23,887 nucleotides of DNA from positions 1 to 23,887 of the IMG/VR virus record IMGVR_UViG_3300045747_000289, one strand, 5' to 3'. This stretch comes from a virus. Below, piece after piece: positions 12,867 through 20,734 of the stretch. Each line of letters opens with the position of its first letter. Within the stretch, counting starts at the first letter, position 1. The notes under the pieces are model-generated. The model worked only from the letters and a program-made list of their open reading frames with translations, made no database searches and was not told the origin of the DNA. A program made the position numbers and the translations under genes.

Positions 12867-14091
12867 GCTCTTTATTAAAAATTAAAACAGCTTTGCCTCC
12901 TTGGGCTGTATCCTTGGTTATCACAATTCGCTCTAACCCGCGCTCTGCAAGGTCCATCGCTTCAAATTGATAATTTAACAACATCTTTTCGATGATTTGT
13001 TTTAGGCCACGTGCGTTAGTTTTAAGTTCTTTTGCTTTTTCTGCAATAACACGAAGTGCTTCATCTTCAAACTTCAATTCAACACCGTCTAACTTAAAAA
13101 TATACTGGTACTGCTGGATAATGCTATTCTTAGGTTCTTTAAGAATCTGCATTAAATCTTCGACGCTTAGTTCGTTAACGTTTACTGTAAGTCCAAAGCG
13201 CCCCACAAACTCGGGAATAAGTCCAAAGCTAATAAGATCCTTTGTAGTAAAGTCGTCTAGATAGCTGCTCTCTGATTTGTCTTTCTTCTTTGCAGGAGTA
13301 TGGAAGCCGATACTGTTTGCATCCTTGCGATTTGCAATTTGCTTATCTAAGCCCACAAATGCGCCGCCACAAATGAACAAAATGTTTGAAGTGTCAATTT
13401 CAATCATATCGCCCTTAGGATGCTTACGCTTATCGCCTGCAGGTACCCGGGCAATTGTGCCTTCGATAATTTTCAACAATGCTTGTTGTACACCTTCACC
13501 GCTCACATCACGGGTGATACTCATATTTTCGCCCTTACGAGCAATCTTATCAATTTCATCGACGTAAACAATACCGTGTTCTGCACGTTCTACATCGCCG
13601 TCAGCTACTGCTAACAATCGAATAAGAATACTTTCTACATCGTCGCCGACATATCCTGCTTCAGTTAGCCCTGTTGCATCGCAAACTGCAAACGGCAGAT
13701 CGAGAAATTCTGCAACCTTCTTTGCCATCATTGTCTTGCCGCATCCTGTAGGGCCGAGCATAAGCACATTTGTCTTTTCAAGTTTAATATCCTTGGATGG
13801 ACTAAACACACGCTTAAAGTGTTGAGCAACTCCCACACTTAACGCAATCTTTGCTCGCTCTTGTCCGATAACATATTCGTCAAGGAAGTCTTTAATTTTT
13901 GTGGGATTAAATTGCTTTTTATCACCCTTAGACGGAAAGTCTTTTACCTTTTTATCGTCTAATATATTAGTACATAGATCTACACAATCATTGCAGATTG
14001 CAGCGCCGTCTCCAACAATCATTTTTTCAACGTCTTCCTTGTGTTTTCCACAAAAACTACATTGGTGATCGTCGTTCTTATTCTTTTCCAT
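12841..14091 (-). CDS. clpX: ATP-dependent protease ATPase subunit ClpX
   Basis: 416 residues, the length of bacterial ClpX. The N-terminal zinc-binding domain has Cys 11, 14, 33 and 36. AAA+ motifs: Walker A GPTGCGKT (113-120), pore-1 loop GYVG (146-149), Walker B IVYVDEID (174-181), RKH loop (222-224), IGF ClpP-docking loop (261-263), arginine finger in PEFVGRFG (293-300) and sensor 2 NARGL (359-363). ClpX unfolds tagged proteins, notably ssrA-tagged ones ending in LAA, and feeds them to ClpP. All elements for tag recognition and ClpP docking are kept, so an active enzyme working with host ClpP is likely. No ClpP is encoded in this window. It overlaps bS21 downstream and the gene upstream by 14 nt. 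Confidence 0.96.
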   Translation of the reverse strand: MEKNKNDDHQCSFCGKHKEDVEKMIVGDGAAICNDCVDLCTNILDDKKVKDFPSKGDKKQFNPTKIKDFLDEYVIGQERAKIALSVGVAQHFKRVFSPSKDIKLEKTNVLMLGPTGCGKTMMAKKVAEFLDLPFAVCDATGLTEAGYVGDDVESILIRLLAVADGDVERAEHGIVYVDEIDKIARKGENMSITRDVSGEGVQQALLKIIEGTIARVPAGDKRKHPKGDMIEIDTSNILFICGGAFVGLDKQIANRKDANSIGFHTPAKKKDKSESSYLDDFTTKDLISFGLIPEFVGRFGLTVNVNELSVEDLMQILKEPKNSIIQQYQYIFKLDGVELKFEDEALRVIAEKAKELKTNARGLKQIIEKMLLNYQFEAMDLAERGLERIVITKDTAQGGKAVLIFNKEHGKKSEQS

Positions 14092-14473
14092 TAAATGCTC
14101 TCTTTAAAAATGTTTGTACATCGGGCACAAATTGGTTATTGATATGAGACATCAGTTCTTGTATGCTAGGGTCTTTTGTGCTATAATACACATTCGGGCG
14201 TCCTAGAATATAACTGCCGAGTAAATTAATTATAGCACTATCTGTGTCGAAGTTCAAGAACTTTACATCTGCTCTATTTAATGCATACAGCAACCAAGTC
14301 AAATTATCTTCACCTTGGTAGTAGTAAAAGTTTGTTTCCGGATAGCCTTCGTTTTGTCCTAACCAGAGACTTGCATCATCTTGATCAGTCTCACTAAGCC
14401 CTAAGAACAAAATACTGAAGTTCGAATTCTCGTATATGTCAGGCGGTGTGATTAATGTTATTTTATTGGACAT
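14078..14473 (-). CDS. Conserved phage protein, Rossmann-like
   Basis: 131 residues. Alternating strands and helices (ITLITPPDIYENSNFSILFL at the start, then SLWLGQ and NLTWLLYALNRADVKFLNFD) suggest a small alpha/beta fold of response-regulator or nucleotide-binding type. I see no catalytic motif. Such proteins are common in T4-like phages from marine and fresh water. It overlaps the membrane protein gene upstream by 11 nt and clpX downstream by 14 nt, so the three form one translational chain. Confidence 0.7.
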   Translation of the reverse strand: MSNKITLITPPDIYENSNFSILFLGLSETDQDDASLWLGQNEGYPETNFYYYQGEDNLTWLLYALNRADVKFLNFDTDSAIINLLGSYILGRPNVYYSTKDPSIQELMSHINNQFVPDVQTFLKRAFNGKE

Positions 14474-15992
14474 CAGAATTTCGTAGTTTGGACATCAGTA
14501 GATATTTTGGTTCAGTAATCGGCTTACTTGCAATATCATCCCACTTTCCAGTTGCAATCTTACTCCAAAGCCCGCCTTCGTTTTGTTCTTCATTTTGAAC
14601 ATACCCTGCACTTGCAAGCTTCTCTGCGTCAGTGGGACTATCTTTCACTTCATCTGCTTGTTCAGTGATTATAGTTTCACTTTCACTTGGCACTTCTTCC
14701 TTTTCCGGAACTATAAAGTCTGGCTCATACTCCTCGTCGATAAATTCATAATCTACTGTAGACTGAGTAATTGCACCCGGGATACCTTCAAGGCTTTCTC
14801 CAGCATCTAACCTACGTGCTACTTCCCTGCCGCGCTCGAAGAATTCTCTTATCGGCCTATCTTCCTCTTCTGGAAACAATATATCTAGAGGAACAGGAGC
14901 ATTATGATTTATGTTAGGGAACGGGTCGTGCTCAATATTTTCCGGGAAGATAGATTCTTGTGCATCTAATCTCGATTCCAACGACAATAAATCCTGATCA
15001 GCTGTTAACGGATCGTCATTCAGTTCTTCGTATATTGGTTGAACTAATTCAGGTAATATACTTTCTACTGATTGTGCATACACCCCCACTCCGAGGTCCG
15101 GTAATGGAATCATTGTTGGATCTTCATCCGGTTCAACGATTGCTTCTTCTCGTGATACTACTTGCGGAGTATCGTCGTCATCTTTCGTTGGTACATGATA
15201 TCCCCCCAATTCTATTTTATCCAAATCATCTTCTATTTTTTTAAGTTGTTGGAAACTATATTGACTTGCTAATAGCAGCATAATGGCTAAAGGATCGAAT
15301 ACAGCAACAATTAGTATAATAACCCATGTAACTGCTTTTTCTAATACATTCTCAGTTGGGTTATCCCCGTAGATAAATGCCGCAATGTATTTGATCGGGC
15401 CGACTTCTGCTTCGACCTTTCGTACATCTGCACGTAACGGTATGGATTCGTCAGTAAGTCTTGCAATTGTTTGTTGCTCGGCTTCAATTTCGCGGGCAAT
15501 ACGAGTTCTATCGCCTTGTTGACTTTTACGGATTTGAACAGATTTGGTGGCACCCGTTTCTGTTGTTGAGCGTGCCATGACTTGGTCCACTGCCTCGTCC
15601 AACTGTTTAAGCGTTTTCCTGTTAGCCTCAACATTTTCACGGGCCGTTTTAATTTTTTCATCATATATTGCTACCTTTGAAGTTGCATCTCCACTTACTA
15701 AACTTTGATCGCTGTGCGCTTTACTTAGGTATCCAAAGATGCCCATACTAGTAATGCCCATAAGCAGTACAACAGCAATAAGTAAATACGCTTTTAGAAA
15801 CCTAGGGGCAAATGACCAGTTCTGTTTTAGCCAAACAGTAGCTACTAGCTTTGCTACTTCGAGACTCGATCCCATAATGATAATGGGCCATGCAGCCGCA
15901 GAGAAGATGCTAGTTAGTCCCGAAACTGAATAAAAGATTGCCACACCGCTTATAAGCAGTCCGGATAATAGAGTTAGATAAGCCATTAACAT
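14463..15992 (-). CDS. Large phage membrane protein with coiled coil
   Basis: 509 residues. Three hydrophobic segments near 5-27, 30-55 and 67-89; a charged helical coiled coil at about 105-205 (KIKTARENVEANRKTLKQLD; IEAEQQTIARLTDE); a fourth hydrophobic segment at about 219-245 (VTWVIILIVAVFDPLAIMLLL); then 230 residues of acidic, Pro- and Glu-rich sequence and a compact basic end GLWSKIATGKWDDIASKPI with EPKYLL. This build is recurrent in aquatic T4-like phages, where it is unannotated. The long tail would be cytoplasmic and could tether another factor by its terminal motif (inference). GATAAATA lies 7 nt before the ATG and there is no Shine-Dalgarno sequence. Confidence 0.75.
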   Translation of the reverse strand: MLMAYLTLLSGLLISGVAIFYSVSGLTSIFSAAAWPIIIMGSSLEVAKLVATVWLKQNWSFAPRFLKAYLLIAVVLLMGITSMGIFGYLSKAHSDQSLVSGDATSKVAIYDEKIKTARENVEANRKTLKQLDEAVDQVMARSTTETGATKSVQIRKSQQGDRTRIAREIEAEQQTIARLTDESIPLRADVRKVEAEVGPIKYIAAFIYGDNPTENVLEKAVTWVIILIVAVFDPLAIMLLLASQYSFQQLKKIEDDLDKIELGGYHVPTKDDDDTPQVVSREEAIVEPDEDPTMIPLPDLGVGVYAQSVESILPELVQPIYEELNDDPLTADQDLLSLESRLDAQESIFPENIEHDPFPNINHNAPVPLDILFPEEEDRPIREFFERGREVARRLDAGESLEGIPGAITQSTVDYEFIDEEYEPDFIVPEKEEVPSESETIITEQADEVKDSPTDAEKLASAGYVQNEEQNEGGLWSKIATGKWDDIASKPITEPKYLLMSKLRNSDVQ

Positions 15993-15999
15993 AGTGTGA

Positions 16000-16007
16000 T
16001 ATTTATC
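16000..16007 (-). promoter_or_regulatory. GATAAATA element (late-promoter-like)
   Basis: Minus-strand GATAAATA followed by TCACACT and the ATG of the membrane protein gene. Same element as at 10861-10868 and 21417-21424. Confidence 0.45.
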
Positions 16008-16013
16008 GTATTG

Positions 16014-16388
16014 TTATCGACGCATCCTGGCTATATTTACAACTTCGTCTGAGCTAAAAACAGGTACCGCATTGCTTTTGTGCAATTGCCCAATTCCTAA
16101 CATCTTATCCCCAGTGTAAACTTTAGCAGGTTGCAATGTAGCAGTACCGCCTTCGGTAACTTTGCTCTTAATATGAGCAGTAGTATTACGACCTTCGGGA
16201 ATTGATAGGTCGTCAAACTTTGCGTTTGTACTACTCACATTGATTTTGGCAACATATTTCTTTTGTAGTTGTTTCCAACTCTCATCGAGCTCGCGCGCCT
16301 TTCGCGCTTCTTCGGCATTGCGGAATTTTACCTTGCCCTTTTTCTTCCCTGCCATTGACAGTGAAGGGTGGTGTAGGTGCATACTCAT
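16014..16388 (-). CDS. Conserved phage protein
   Basis: 124 residues; GGAG lies 8 nt before the ATG at 16388. An internal start (MAGKKKGK, residue 12) is possible. The N-terminal region is very basic (AGKKKGKVKFRNAEEARKAREL), and the C-terminus LGIGQLHKSNAVPVF, then IARMRR, matches a pattern seen in many tailed phages of unknown function. Nucleic-acid binding is plausible from charge only. Confidence 0.7.
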   Translation of the reverse strand: MSMHLHHPSLSMAGKKKGKVKFRNAEEARKARELDESWKQLQKKYVAKINVSSTNAKFDDLSIPEGRNTTAHIKSKVTEGGTATLQPAKVYTGDKMLGIGQLHKSNAVPVFSSDEVVNIARMRR

Positions 16389-16651
16389 TCTTCAACTCCG
16401 AAGTGTCCGTTTAACAAACTATCAACATCTACTTTCATATAACCCGATCCGTCGTTAAATATCCAGCGTAACTTAGCATCCCAGTCGTCGGTTCGATAGT
16501 TGATGTAGTCGGCGCATTCTTGAATAATCAACTCGGCAAATTTTTTATCAATTGCCACGCCCCATTCGTATTCGTTTAGCTGATCTGGGTCTAGGGTTTC
16601 TACTGCCCATAACAATGATTCTTCTTTAAGTTCGTCAATTCGATTGTTCAT
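16385..16651 (-). CDS. Small protein of the FAEL-EC paralogous family
   Basis: 88 residues, acidic. DKKFAELIIQECADYI (about 35-50) and the end NGHFGVEE match the protein at 5293-5493, and the FAEL core matches 3120-3365. Overlaps both neighbours by ATGA. Function unknown. Confidence 0.75.
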   Translation of the reverse strand: MNNRIDELKEESLLWAVETLDPDQLNEYEWGVAIDKKFAELIIQECADYINYRTDDWDAKLRWIFNDGSGYMKVDVDSLLNGHFGVEE

Positions 16652-16854
16652 TTTATAATGTATCCAGTCTTTGTTTTAGTAACACACTGTCCTTCGATCA
16701 TTCTATATGTTTCTGTTTTAGCTCTGATTTCGGCCCACGGCGGACTACCTTCTGGTGGATAGTCCTTTCCAAAAATTACCATATCCGGATCGCAATAGTT
16801 GGTTAACTGTTGCATTTCCGGAATTGAATAAGTAAACCGGATTGATTTTTTCAT
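16648..16854 (-). CDS. Small hypothetical protein
   Basis: 68 residues with no family recognised. FTYSIPEMQQLTNYCDPDMV, then PPEGSPPWAEIRAKTETYRM suggests a compact alpha/beta domain. ATGA-coupled on both sides in the 16385-17524 cluster. Confidence 0.6.
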   Translation of the reverse strand: MKKSIRFTYSIPEMQQLTNYCDPDMVIFGKDYPPEGSPPWAEIRAKTETYRMIEGQCVTKTKTGYIIK

Positions 16855-17216
16855 TCAATTGTACCTGCTACTAATACAATATACGTTAGCGCATGTAAAA
16901 ATTGATCAAGTCCAGTCAACCACCAAAATTCTTCGTGGGTAGTTGGACCCCATCCCATTTTCTTATTGATGTTCATTTTTGCCCAATCAATATGATAATG
17001 TATTAACGCATCGGCCCAAGCAATAATGGTAGCAGTCTCGATATCAAAGAAAAACCAAAAGATAGCGAAGGTAGGAACTAAGTGCAAGAATGCGTGAAGC
17101 ACTCCGCCCGGATGCCCGTATGTGCCCTTATTGCTATACATATAGCGTGGTTGTAGAGGGAAGTCTACAATGAAATGCTTTGTAAAAAGCAATGTAAGCA
17201 CACACAGCTCAGTCAT
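16851..17216 (-). CDS. DUF3307-like membrane protein
   Basis: 121 residues with three or four hydrophobic segments. KHFIVDFPLQPRYMYSNKG (13-31), HAFLHL (41-46), IHYHIDWAKM (about 72-81) and TGLDQFLHALTY (about 101-112) keep the spaced His and Asp residues typical of DUF3307, a predicted metal-binding integral membrane family seen in phages and bacteria. Function unknown. Confidence 0.75.
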   Translation of the reverse strand: MTELCVLTLLFTKHFIVDFPLQPRYMYSNKGTYGHPGGVLHAFLHLVPTFAIFWFFFDIETATIIAWADALIHYHIDWAKMNINKKMGWGPTTHEEFWWLTGLDQFLHALTYIVLVAGTIE

Positions 17217-17524
17217 ATAGTTTCCTGATAACTTTCCAATATCTCAACCTTGTTAGGTAGTTCTTCTTGCCATCCGCTCAGTATCATAGAGGTGTAGTTG
17301 CTCATACCGTATGCTTTTTTGTAGCAGATGTAAGTGCTTCCACTGAAGTTCAAAAACTCATAGCGGTTATCAAACTCTTTAGTTTCGGTTACTCCCGAAC
17401 TGAGCTTCCAACTATCGCTGCCGGCGTAGCCACCGTAGTACGAGGCAAGGACTTTCTTAAGTTTGGTTCCGTCATCTGCTGTCATTTCAAGCATGACCCA
17501 ACGGTCCGGGGTATATGTACTCAT
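17213..17524 (-). CDS. Hypothetical protein
   Basis: 103 residues. A beta-rich protein beginning YTPDRWVMLEM and containing KVLASYYGGYAGSDSWKLSSG near 24-44, rich in Tyr, Trp and Gly. This motif recurs in phage proteins of unknown role. ATGA-coupled on both sides. Confidence 0.65.
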   Translation of the reverse strand: MSTYTPDRWVMLEMTADDGTKLKKVLASYYGGYAGSDSWKLSSGVTETKEFDNRYEFLNFSGSTYICYKKAYGMSNYTSMILSGWQEELPNKVEILESYQETI

Positions 17525-17790
17525 TTTAAATTATCCAAATAAAAACTTGCTACTCGTAGCATTGCTTCTGCATGTCCCTTACTTGATGGAAGTACCACTT
17601 CTGTTCCATTTTGTAATGCAGTTAATTTAGTTTGTAGTTCTTCAATATCGCCGAAGTTTTCGTGTCCTACTCGTCCTCGCCACTGTAATGCTAATGCACT
17701 ATCATTGAACACCGGACTTAGCATATTATGCTGTTCTGGAAACAGTGGATTAACATACCAGTATAAACCGTTATCTTCGATTAGGATCAT
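17521..17790 (-). CDS. Small hypothetical protein
   Basis: 89 residues from the ATG at 17788-17790, which overlaps the upstream stop (ATGA); a longer upstream reading is rejected since it would overlap the 42-codon gene. YWYVNPLFPEQHNMLSP near the start and an alpha-helical C-terminus (AEAMLRVASFYLDNLK). No family recognised. Confidence 0.6.
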   Translation of the reverse strand: MILIEDNGLYWYVNPLFPEQHNMLSPVFNDSALALQWRGRVGHENFGDIEELQTKLTALQNGTEVVLPSSKGHAEAMLRVASFYLDNLK

Positions 17791-17915
17791 AATCCGGCAA
17801 TCAATATCGCCAAGGAGACCCACCAGCCGCTATATGGACTTTGAATAATCCATACTGTAAATGCCAAGACTGATAAAACTCGAATCGTTGTGGACAGGCC
17901 AAACTTTTCATCCAT
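17787..17915 (-). CDS. 42-residue membrane microprotein
   Basis: ATG at 17913-17915 within the last codons of the upstream gene, 42 codons. The product MDEKFGLSTTIRVLSVLAF continues into two short hydrophobic segments separated by SPYSGWW. An ATG further upstream would overlap the conserved gene at 17908-18189 and is rejected. Function unknown. Confidence 0.5.
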   Translation of the reverse strand: MDEKFGLSTTIRVLSVLAFTVWIIQSPYSGWWVSLAILIAGL

Positions 17916-18189
17916 TGTATTTTTCCCAATCGTTAGTTTTGTCATTCCAATGACGCGTGTCATAAAAGTTAAAGTCAAATCTATAGAACAGCAAACCCAC
18001 TGCAATCTGTAGTCCTGCATGGTCACTTCTTGTTGTAACATTGAAACTTCCGTTTAATATAGTATCGTCGGAATAGCAAACTTCGAGTTCAATTGCTTTT
18101 TGTTTTGTAACAAGCCAACTTTTATTCCATAGGTTTTCGAACCTATCCTTGTTCCAAGGATTCGAAATTCTAAATCCCAGATACAACAT
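17908..18189 (-). CDS. Conserved phage protein
   Basis: 93 residues. MLYLGFRISNPWNKDRFENL at the start, SDHAGLQIAVGLLFY in the middle and FNFYDTRHWND near the end form a pattern I recognise from many tailed phages, all unannotated. Its start lies 20 nt inside the upstream gene. Function unknown. Confidence 0.7.
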   Translation of the reverse strand: MLYLGFRISNPWNKDRFENLWNKSWLVTKQKAIELEVCYSDDTILNGSFNVTTRSDHAGLQIAVGLLFYRFDFNFYDTRHWNDKTNDWEKYNG

Positions 18190-18511
18190 CTGCTGTCTCC
18201 GTTACTTCTTTAGGTGCGGTAGTTAATGCAACTTTACTCATAATGTCGGAGATGAACTTTTTTGGCATTCCTGTAAAGCGGGCGATGGTACCGTCGGGCA
18301 TAATCTTAAGACTGCCCGCGACTGCCCAAATCTGCTTTCCGCTAACATCAATACCCGCTAACTTTCGCACTACACCATTTACTATTCCAATCGATGTAAC
18401 TTTACCGATATTCCAATGATATGTGCTTTTATTGCCATTCCAAATTTGCTCATCGCTGCTGCTCGCCTTGCAAAATTGTTTAATAGCGTTAATGGTTTGA
18501 TCTGTGTTCAT
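18170..18511 (-). CDS. Hypothetical protein
   Basis: 113 residues from the ATG at 18509-18511 (MNTDQTINAIKQFC). The frame is open for 30 more codons upstream but these run through the promoter at 18535-18563, so the shorter start is chosen. A beta-rich middle (KVTSIGIVNGVVRKLAGIDV; AVAGSLKIMPDGTIARFTG) follows a helical N-terminus. It ends with TAG, unusual here. First gene of the leftward operon. Confidence 0.65.
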   Translation of the reverse strand: MNTDQTINAIKQFCKASSSDEQIWNGNKSTYHWNIGKVTSIGIVNGVVRKLAGIDVSGKQIWAVAGSLKIMPDGTIARFTGMPKKFISDIMSKVALTTAPKEVTETADVVSGI

Positions 18512-18528
18512 AAAATTCCTGTTGTTAT

Positions 18529-18563
18529 GTATACAGTATACGACAAAACCTAATAAAACACAA
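18529..18563 (-). promoter_or_regulatory. Sigma70-type promoter with palindrome on the -10 box
   Basis: TTGTGT (18563-18558), 17-nt spacer, TATACT (18540-18535). A palindrome GTATAC-A-GTATAC (18529-18541) is centred on the -10 box, a likely operator. It starts the operon 18511 to 16014 or beyond, and lies back-to-back with the plus-strand lipoprotein gene. Confidence 0.7.
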
Positions 18564-18588
18564 GAAATATTTTTACCAAATTCTAACC

Positions 18589-18607
18589 AATAAATAATCA
18601 AAAGGAG
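18589..18607 (+). promoter_or_regulatory. AATAAATA element and strong RBS of the plus-strand cassette
   Basis: AATAAATA (18589-18596), similar to a T4 late box, then AAGGAG (18602-18607) 5 nt before the ATG at 18613. A sigma70 promoter is not obvious, so late-type expression is likely. Confidence 0.4.
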
Positions 18608-18612
18608 TTCTC

Positions 18613-18990
18613 ATGAAGAAACTTGTAATTTTAGGAGTATTGTTGTTAGTCGGGTGCGCAGCAACACCGTTTGACAACATCGAGTACAATGAGCTTAATA
18701 AGATTTACACATATGCTGGACATTATAAATCAGATTGTGGCGATCTTGTCCAAACTAAAACTAATATTAATACACTAGCACTGGCAAGCGAATCGTTAGC
18801 AAATTACGGAGCAGACTTTCCGGACGATGCTGTTGCACGTAAAGCTTTTACCGATCTAGATACATTAGTGCAACGCGCAGCTACTCAATTAAAAGACCCG
18901 CACAGTAAAACATTCTGCGAAACTAAATTCGACATGATACGATTATCAACTGGTGTAATTAAATCCGCCATTGCTCAAAGGAAAAAATAA
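18613..18990 (+). CDS. Phage lipoprotein (plus strand)
   Basis: 125 residues with MKK, a hydrophobic stretch and lipobox LLVGC (Cys15). The mature domain is helical with Cys residues at about 42 and 97 that could pair. Unlike nearly all other genes, it is on the plus strand, with an excellent Shine-Dalgarno sequence. Followed by a TAATG-coupled small gene and a bidirectional terminator. It could serve in superinfection exclusion or lysis; not shown. Confidence 0.8.
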   Translation: MKKLVILGVLLLVGCAATPFDNIEYNELNKIYTYAGHYKSDCGDLVQTKTNINTLALASESLANYGADFPDDAVARKAFTDLDTLVQRAATQLKDPHSKTFCETKFDMIRLSTGVIKSAIAQRKK

Positions 18991-19247
18991 TGTTAGATCT
19001 ACACACGCTCATTAAGTTAGCCGATCACGATAATTCAGTTGTTGGTAAAAATGCAACACAGGCTATAACTATTGCACAGAATCTCGAGAATAAGCTTATT
19101 ACAAAAGAAGAGGCAACTGAATTATTAAATGATGTTGCGTTACAGAATCAAATTGTAACAGATGCTGAAGATATTGAAATAAAAGCAGTAATCGATAACG
19201 CCATTGCAGATTTACTTACTGCAATAAGCATTTTGCCTATTCCCTAA
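18990..19247 (+). CDS. Small helical protein coupled to the lipoprotein
   Basis: 85 residues, acidic and helical (LHTLIKLADHDN; ATQAITIAQNLENKL; KEEATELLNDVALQNQ), ending in the hydrophobic AISILPIP. Starts within the lipoprotein stop (TAATG). No signal peptide or membrane segment. Family not recognised; it resembles small phage chaperone-like helical proteins only in composition. Confidence 0.65.
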   Translation: MLDLHTLIKLADHDNSVVGKNATQAITIAQNLENKLITKEEATELLNDVALQNQIVTDAEDIEIKAVIDNAIADLLTAISILPIP

Positions 19248-19264
19248 ATTGTTTTGTCAAAGAA

Positions 19265-19286
19265 AAAAGCACCATCGGGTGCTTTT
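19265..19286. terminator. Bidirectional intrinsic terminator
   Basis: AAAAGCACC-ATCG-GGTGCTTTT: 9-bp arms with a 4-nt loop, T-rich on the right for the plus strand and TTTTTTC on the minus strand. It separates the convergent plus-strand cassette from the minus-strand kinase-like gene. A second hairpin GCTGG/CCAGC lies just right of it. Confidence 0.85.
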
Positions 19287-19372
19287 ATGCTGGTTACGCA
19301 AATCCAGCGACACGCTATCTTGTGTCCGTACTATTATTTATATAGCAGTTGATTACGATTTGATTACTAGTT

Positions 19373-20734
19373 TCAAATAAACGGGTCAGTTATTACAATT
19401 GTGCCGTTATTTCGTTCCATTACATTGTCAGTATGCATATCCCATTCTACGCCTGCTTTCTTACCTGCTGCGTATAAGCCTTGCATTGTTGCAAATAGTC
19501 CGCTCCATTGTTTTGTAAATGCAGGATCATTATCTATTTCATATTTAATATGACCTGGCATTTCTTTTGTTGCTTGCATACCTAATGCATTCCACGACGC
19601 TGGATTTAGTAACTGTTTAACTACATCTTTCCATTTAATAAAAGCGACTTTTGTTAGTTCTCCCAATTGCCAAACCATGTGTTCGGCAAACCCAGAACTA
19701 ATTGGGTGCAATCGTTCCATTGCAATTTGTCTATACGGCGACCCATTTATTTCAAATGTTGAATGTCCGGCCCCATTAATTTCCGTGAATATGGGAAGAT
19801 TTGGATTGCCTTTGTTCTGTTGACAAAAATTATAGAAAGTTAGAAAGTTTAGATCTGCACGGTCTCGACCGCCTTGATTAGGTGCTGTCGGCATTAAAAT
19901 TTTAATAACGTGCCCTTCTTCTTTAGTCCATACCGTTGCATCAACTCCACTACCTAACATAGTGTAGCCCATTGCTTTTAATTTTTGTAATATTTGTTTA
20001 CTATTATCTGTACCGTTCTCAAACTCATTAATTGTAGTTTCTTTTAACGATGCAGTTAGATGCGGGTTGCCAAATACAGTTTCGGTAATTTGTCCAGATC
20101 CGATTGTTCGAGTATATGTGTCGGCATCTACCATTTCTAAATTTGGATCGTTAAACAACGAACGCAATAACTCAACATCAGTTACTGCTTGCACATTGTA
20201 CTTTTTTAGGATCGAGCGCATTGCATCGCTACTTTCAATCCATACTCCGGGCTTGCTTAACAAAGCTTGTACCTTGCCGATTGCTTTGTCTTTACTCGTG
20301 CGTGTACCATCGTGCCCTAATCCTTGGATTTTATGTCCACTCCAACTTTCGCCTGCTCTGTTTTTGCGATAGAAAACGGCTGCGTCTACATCCGGATCGT
20401 GATCCCAATCAATTACATTCCAGTCTGACGGAATAACATCTTTCATGCTATTCACAAAGCTACCTTGTGATGTGCCGCCGTATGCATTTTGCACCAACCC
20501 GATTAAGTCAGAACCTGCTTCTTCCTTGTCTGCATTTGATATAAACAGTTCCCACTGATTTTTCGTAAGTTGGAATTCTGTTAAAGAACCGCCACCTTCC
20601 ATTATTGCAATTTCGAGCGGAGTAAATTTTGTGGATGGGAAATTGTCTAAACACTTGTTGAGCTTGCGCTGTAAACTTTCTGTGTAAGACAGTTTTACAG
20701 GTGCTTTTGATTTAGTAAGGTCGTTGAATCTCAT
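19373..20734 (-). CDS. Fusion of a GNAT-like domain and a protein-kinase-like domain
   Basis: 453 residues. Residues about 55-225 look like an acetyltransferase-type fold (DVDAAVFYRKNRAGESW, then IQGLGHDGTRTSKDKAIGKV at 136-155, WIESSDAM, FNDPNLEMVDADTY). Residues about 245-453 are kinase-like: Gly-rich loop MLGSGVDATVW (259-269), VIKI with Lys278, catalytic-loop-like DMHTDNVM (432-439) and ITDPF (448-452) in place of DFG. The protein ends one residue after DPF, so there is no activation segment or distal C-lobe, as in small aminoglycoside-phosphotransferase-like kinases. Substrate unknown. Last gene before the terminator; coupled to the two genes upstream. GNAT assignment is less sure than the kinase one. 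Confidence 0.75.
   Translation of the reverse strand: MRFNDLTKSKAPVKLSYTESLQRKLNKCLDNFPSTKFTPLEIAIMEGGGSLTEFQLTKNQWELFISNADKEEAGSDLIGLVQNAYGGTSQGSFVNSMKDVIPSDWNVIDWDHDPDVDAAVFYRKNRAGESWSGHKIQGLGHDGTRTSKDKAIGKVQALLSKPGVWIESSDAMRSILKKYNVQAVTDVELLRSLFNDPNLEMVDADTYTRTIGSGQITETVFGNPHLTASLKETTINEFENGTDNSKQILQKLKAMGYTMLGSGVDATVWTKEEGHVIKILMPTAPNQGGRDRADLNFLTFYNFCQQNKGNPNLPIFTEINGAGHSTFEINGSPYRQIAMERLHPISSGFAEHMVWQLGELTKVAFIKWKDVVKQLLNPASWNALGMQATKEMPGHIKYEIDNDPAFTKQWSGLFATMQGLYAAGKKAGVEWDMHTDNVMERNNGTIVITDPFI

Noticed and set aside
14960-15244. Plus-strand open frame opposite the acidic tail of the membrane protein
   Set aside because: The frame is the complement of a low-complexity acidic region; no start signals.
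17916-18041. Longer version of the 42-codon membrane microprotein
   Set aside because: It would overlap the conserved gene at 17908-18189 in another frame; the ATG at 17915 fits the local overlap pattern.
18512-18601. Thirty extra codons upstream of the 18170-18511 gene
   Set aside because: They run across a promoter and palindrome, and the ATG at 18511 is better placed.
19335-19342. Perfect T4 late box TATAAATA on the minus strand
   Set aside because: It would fire into a terminator and antisense to the plus-strand cassette, with no gene to serve.
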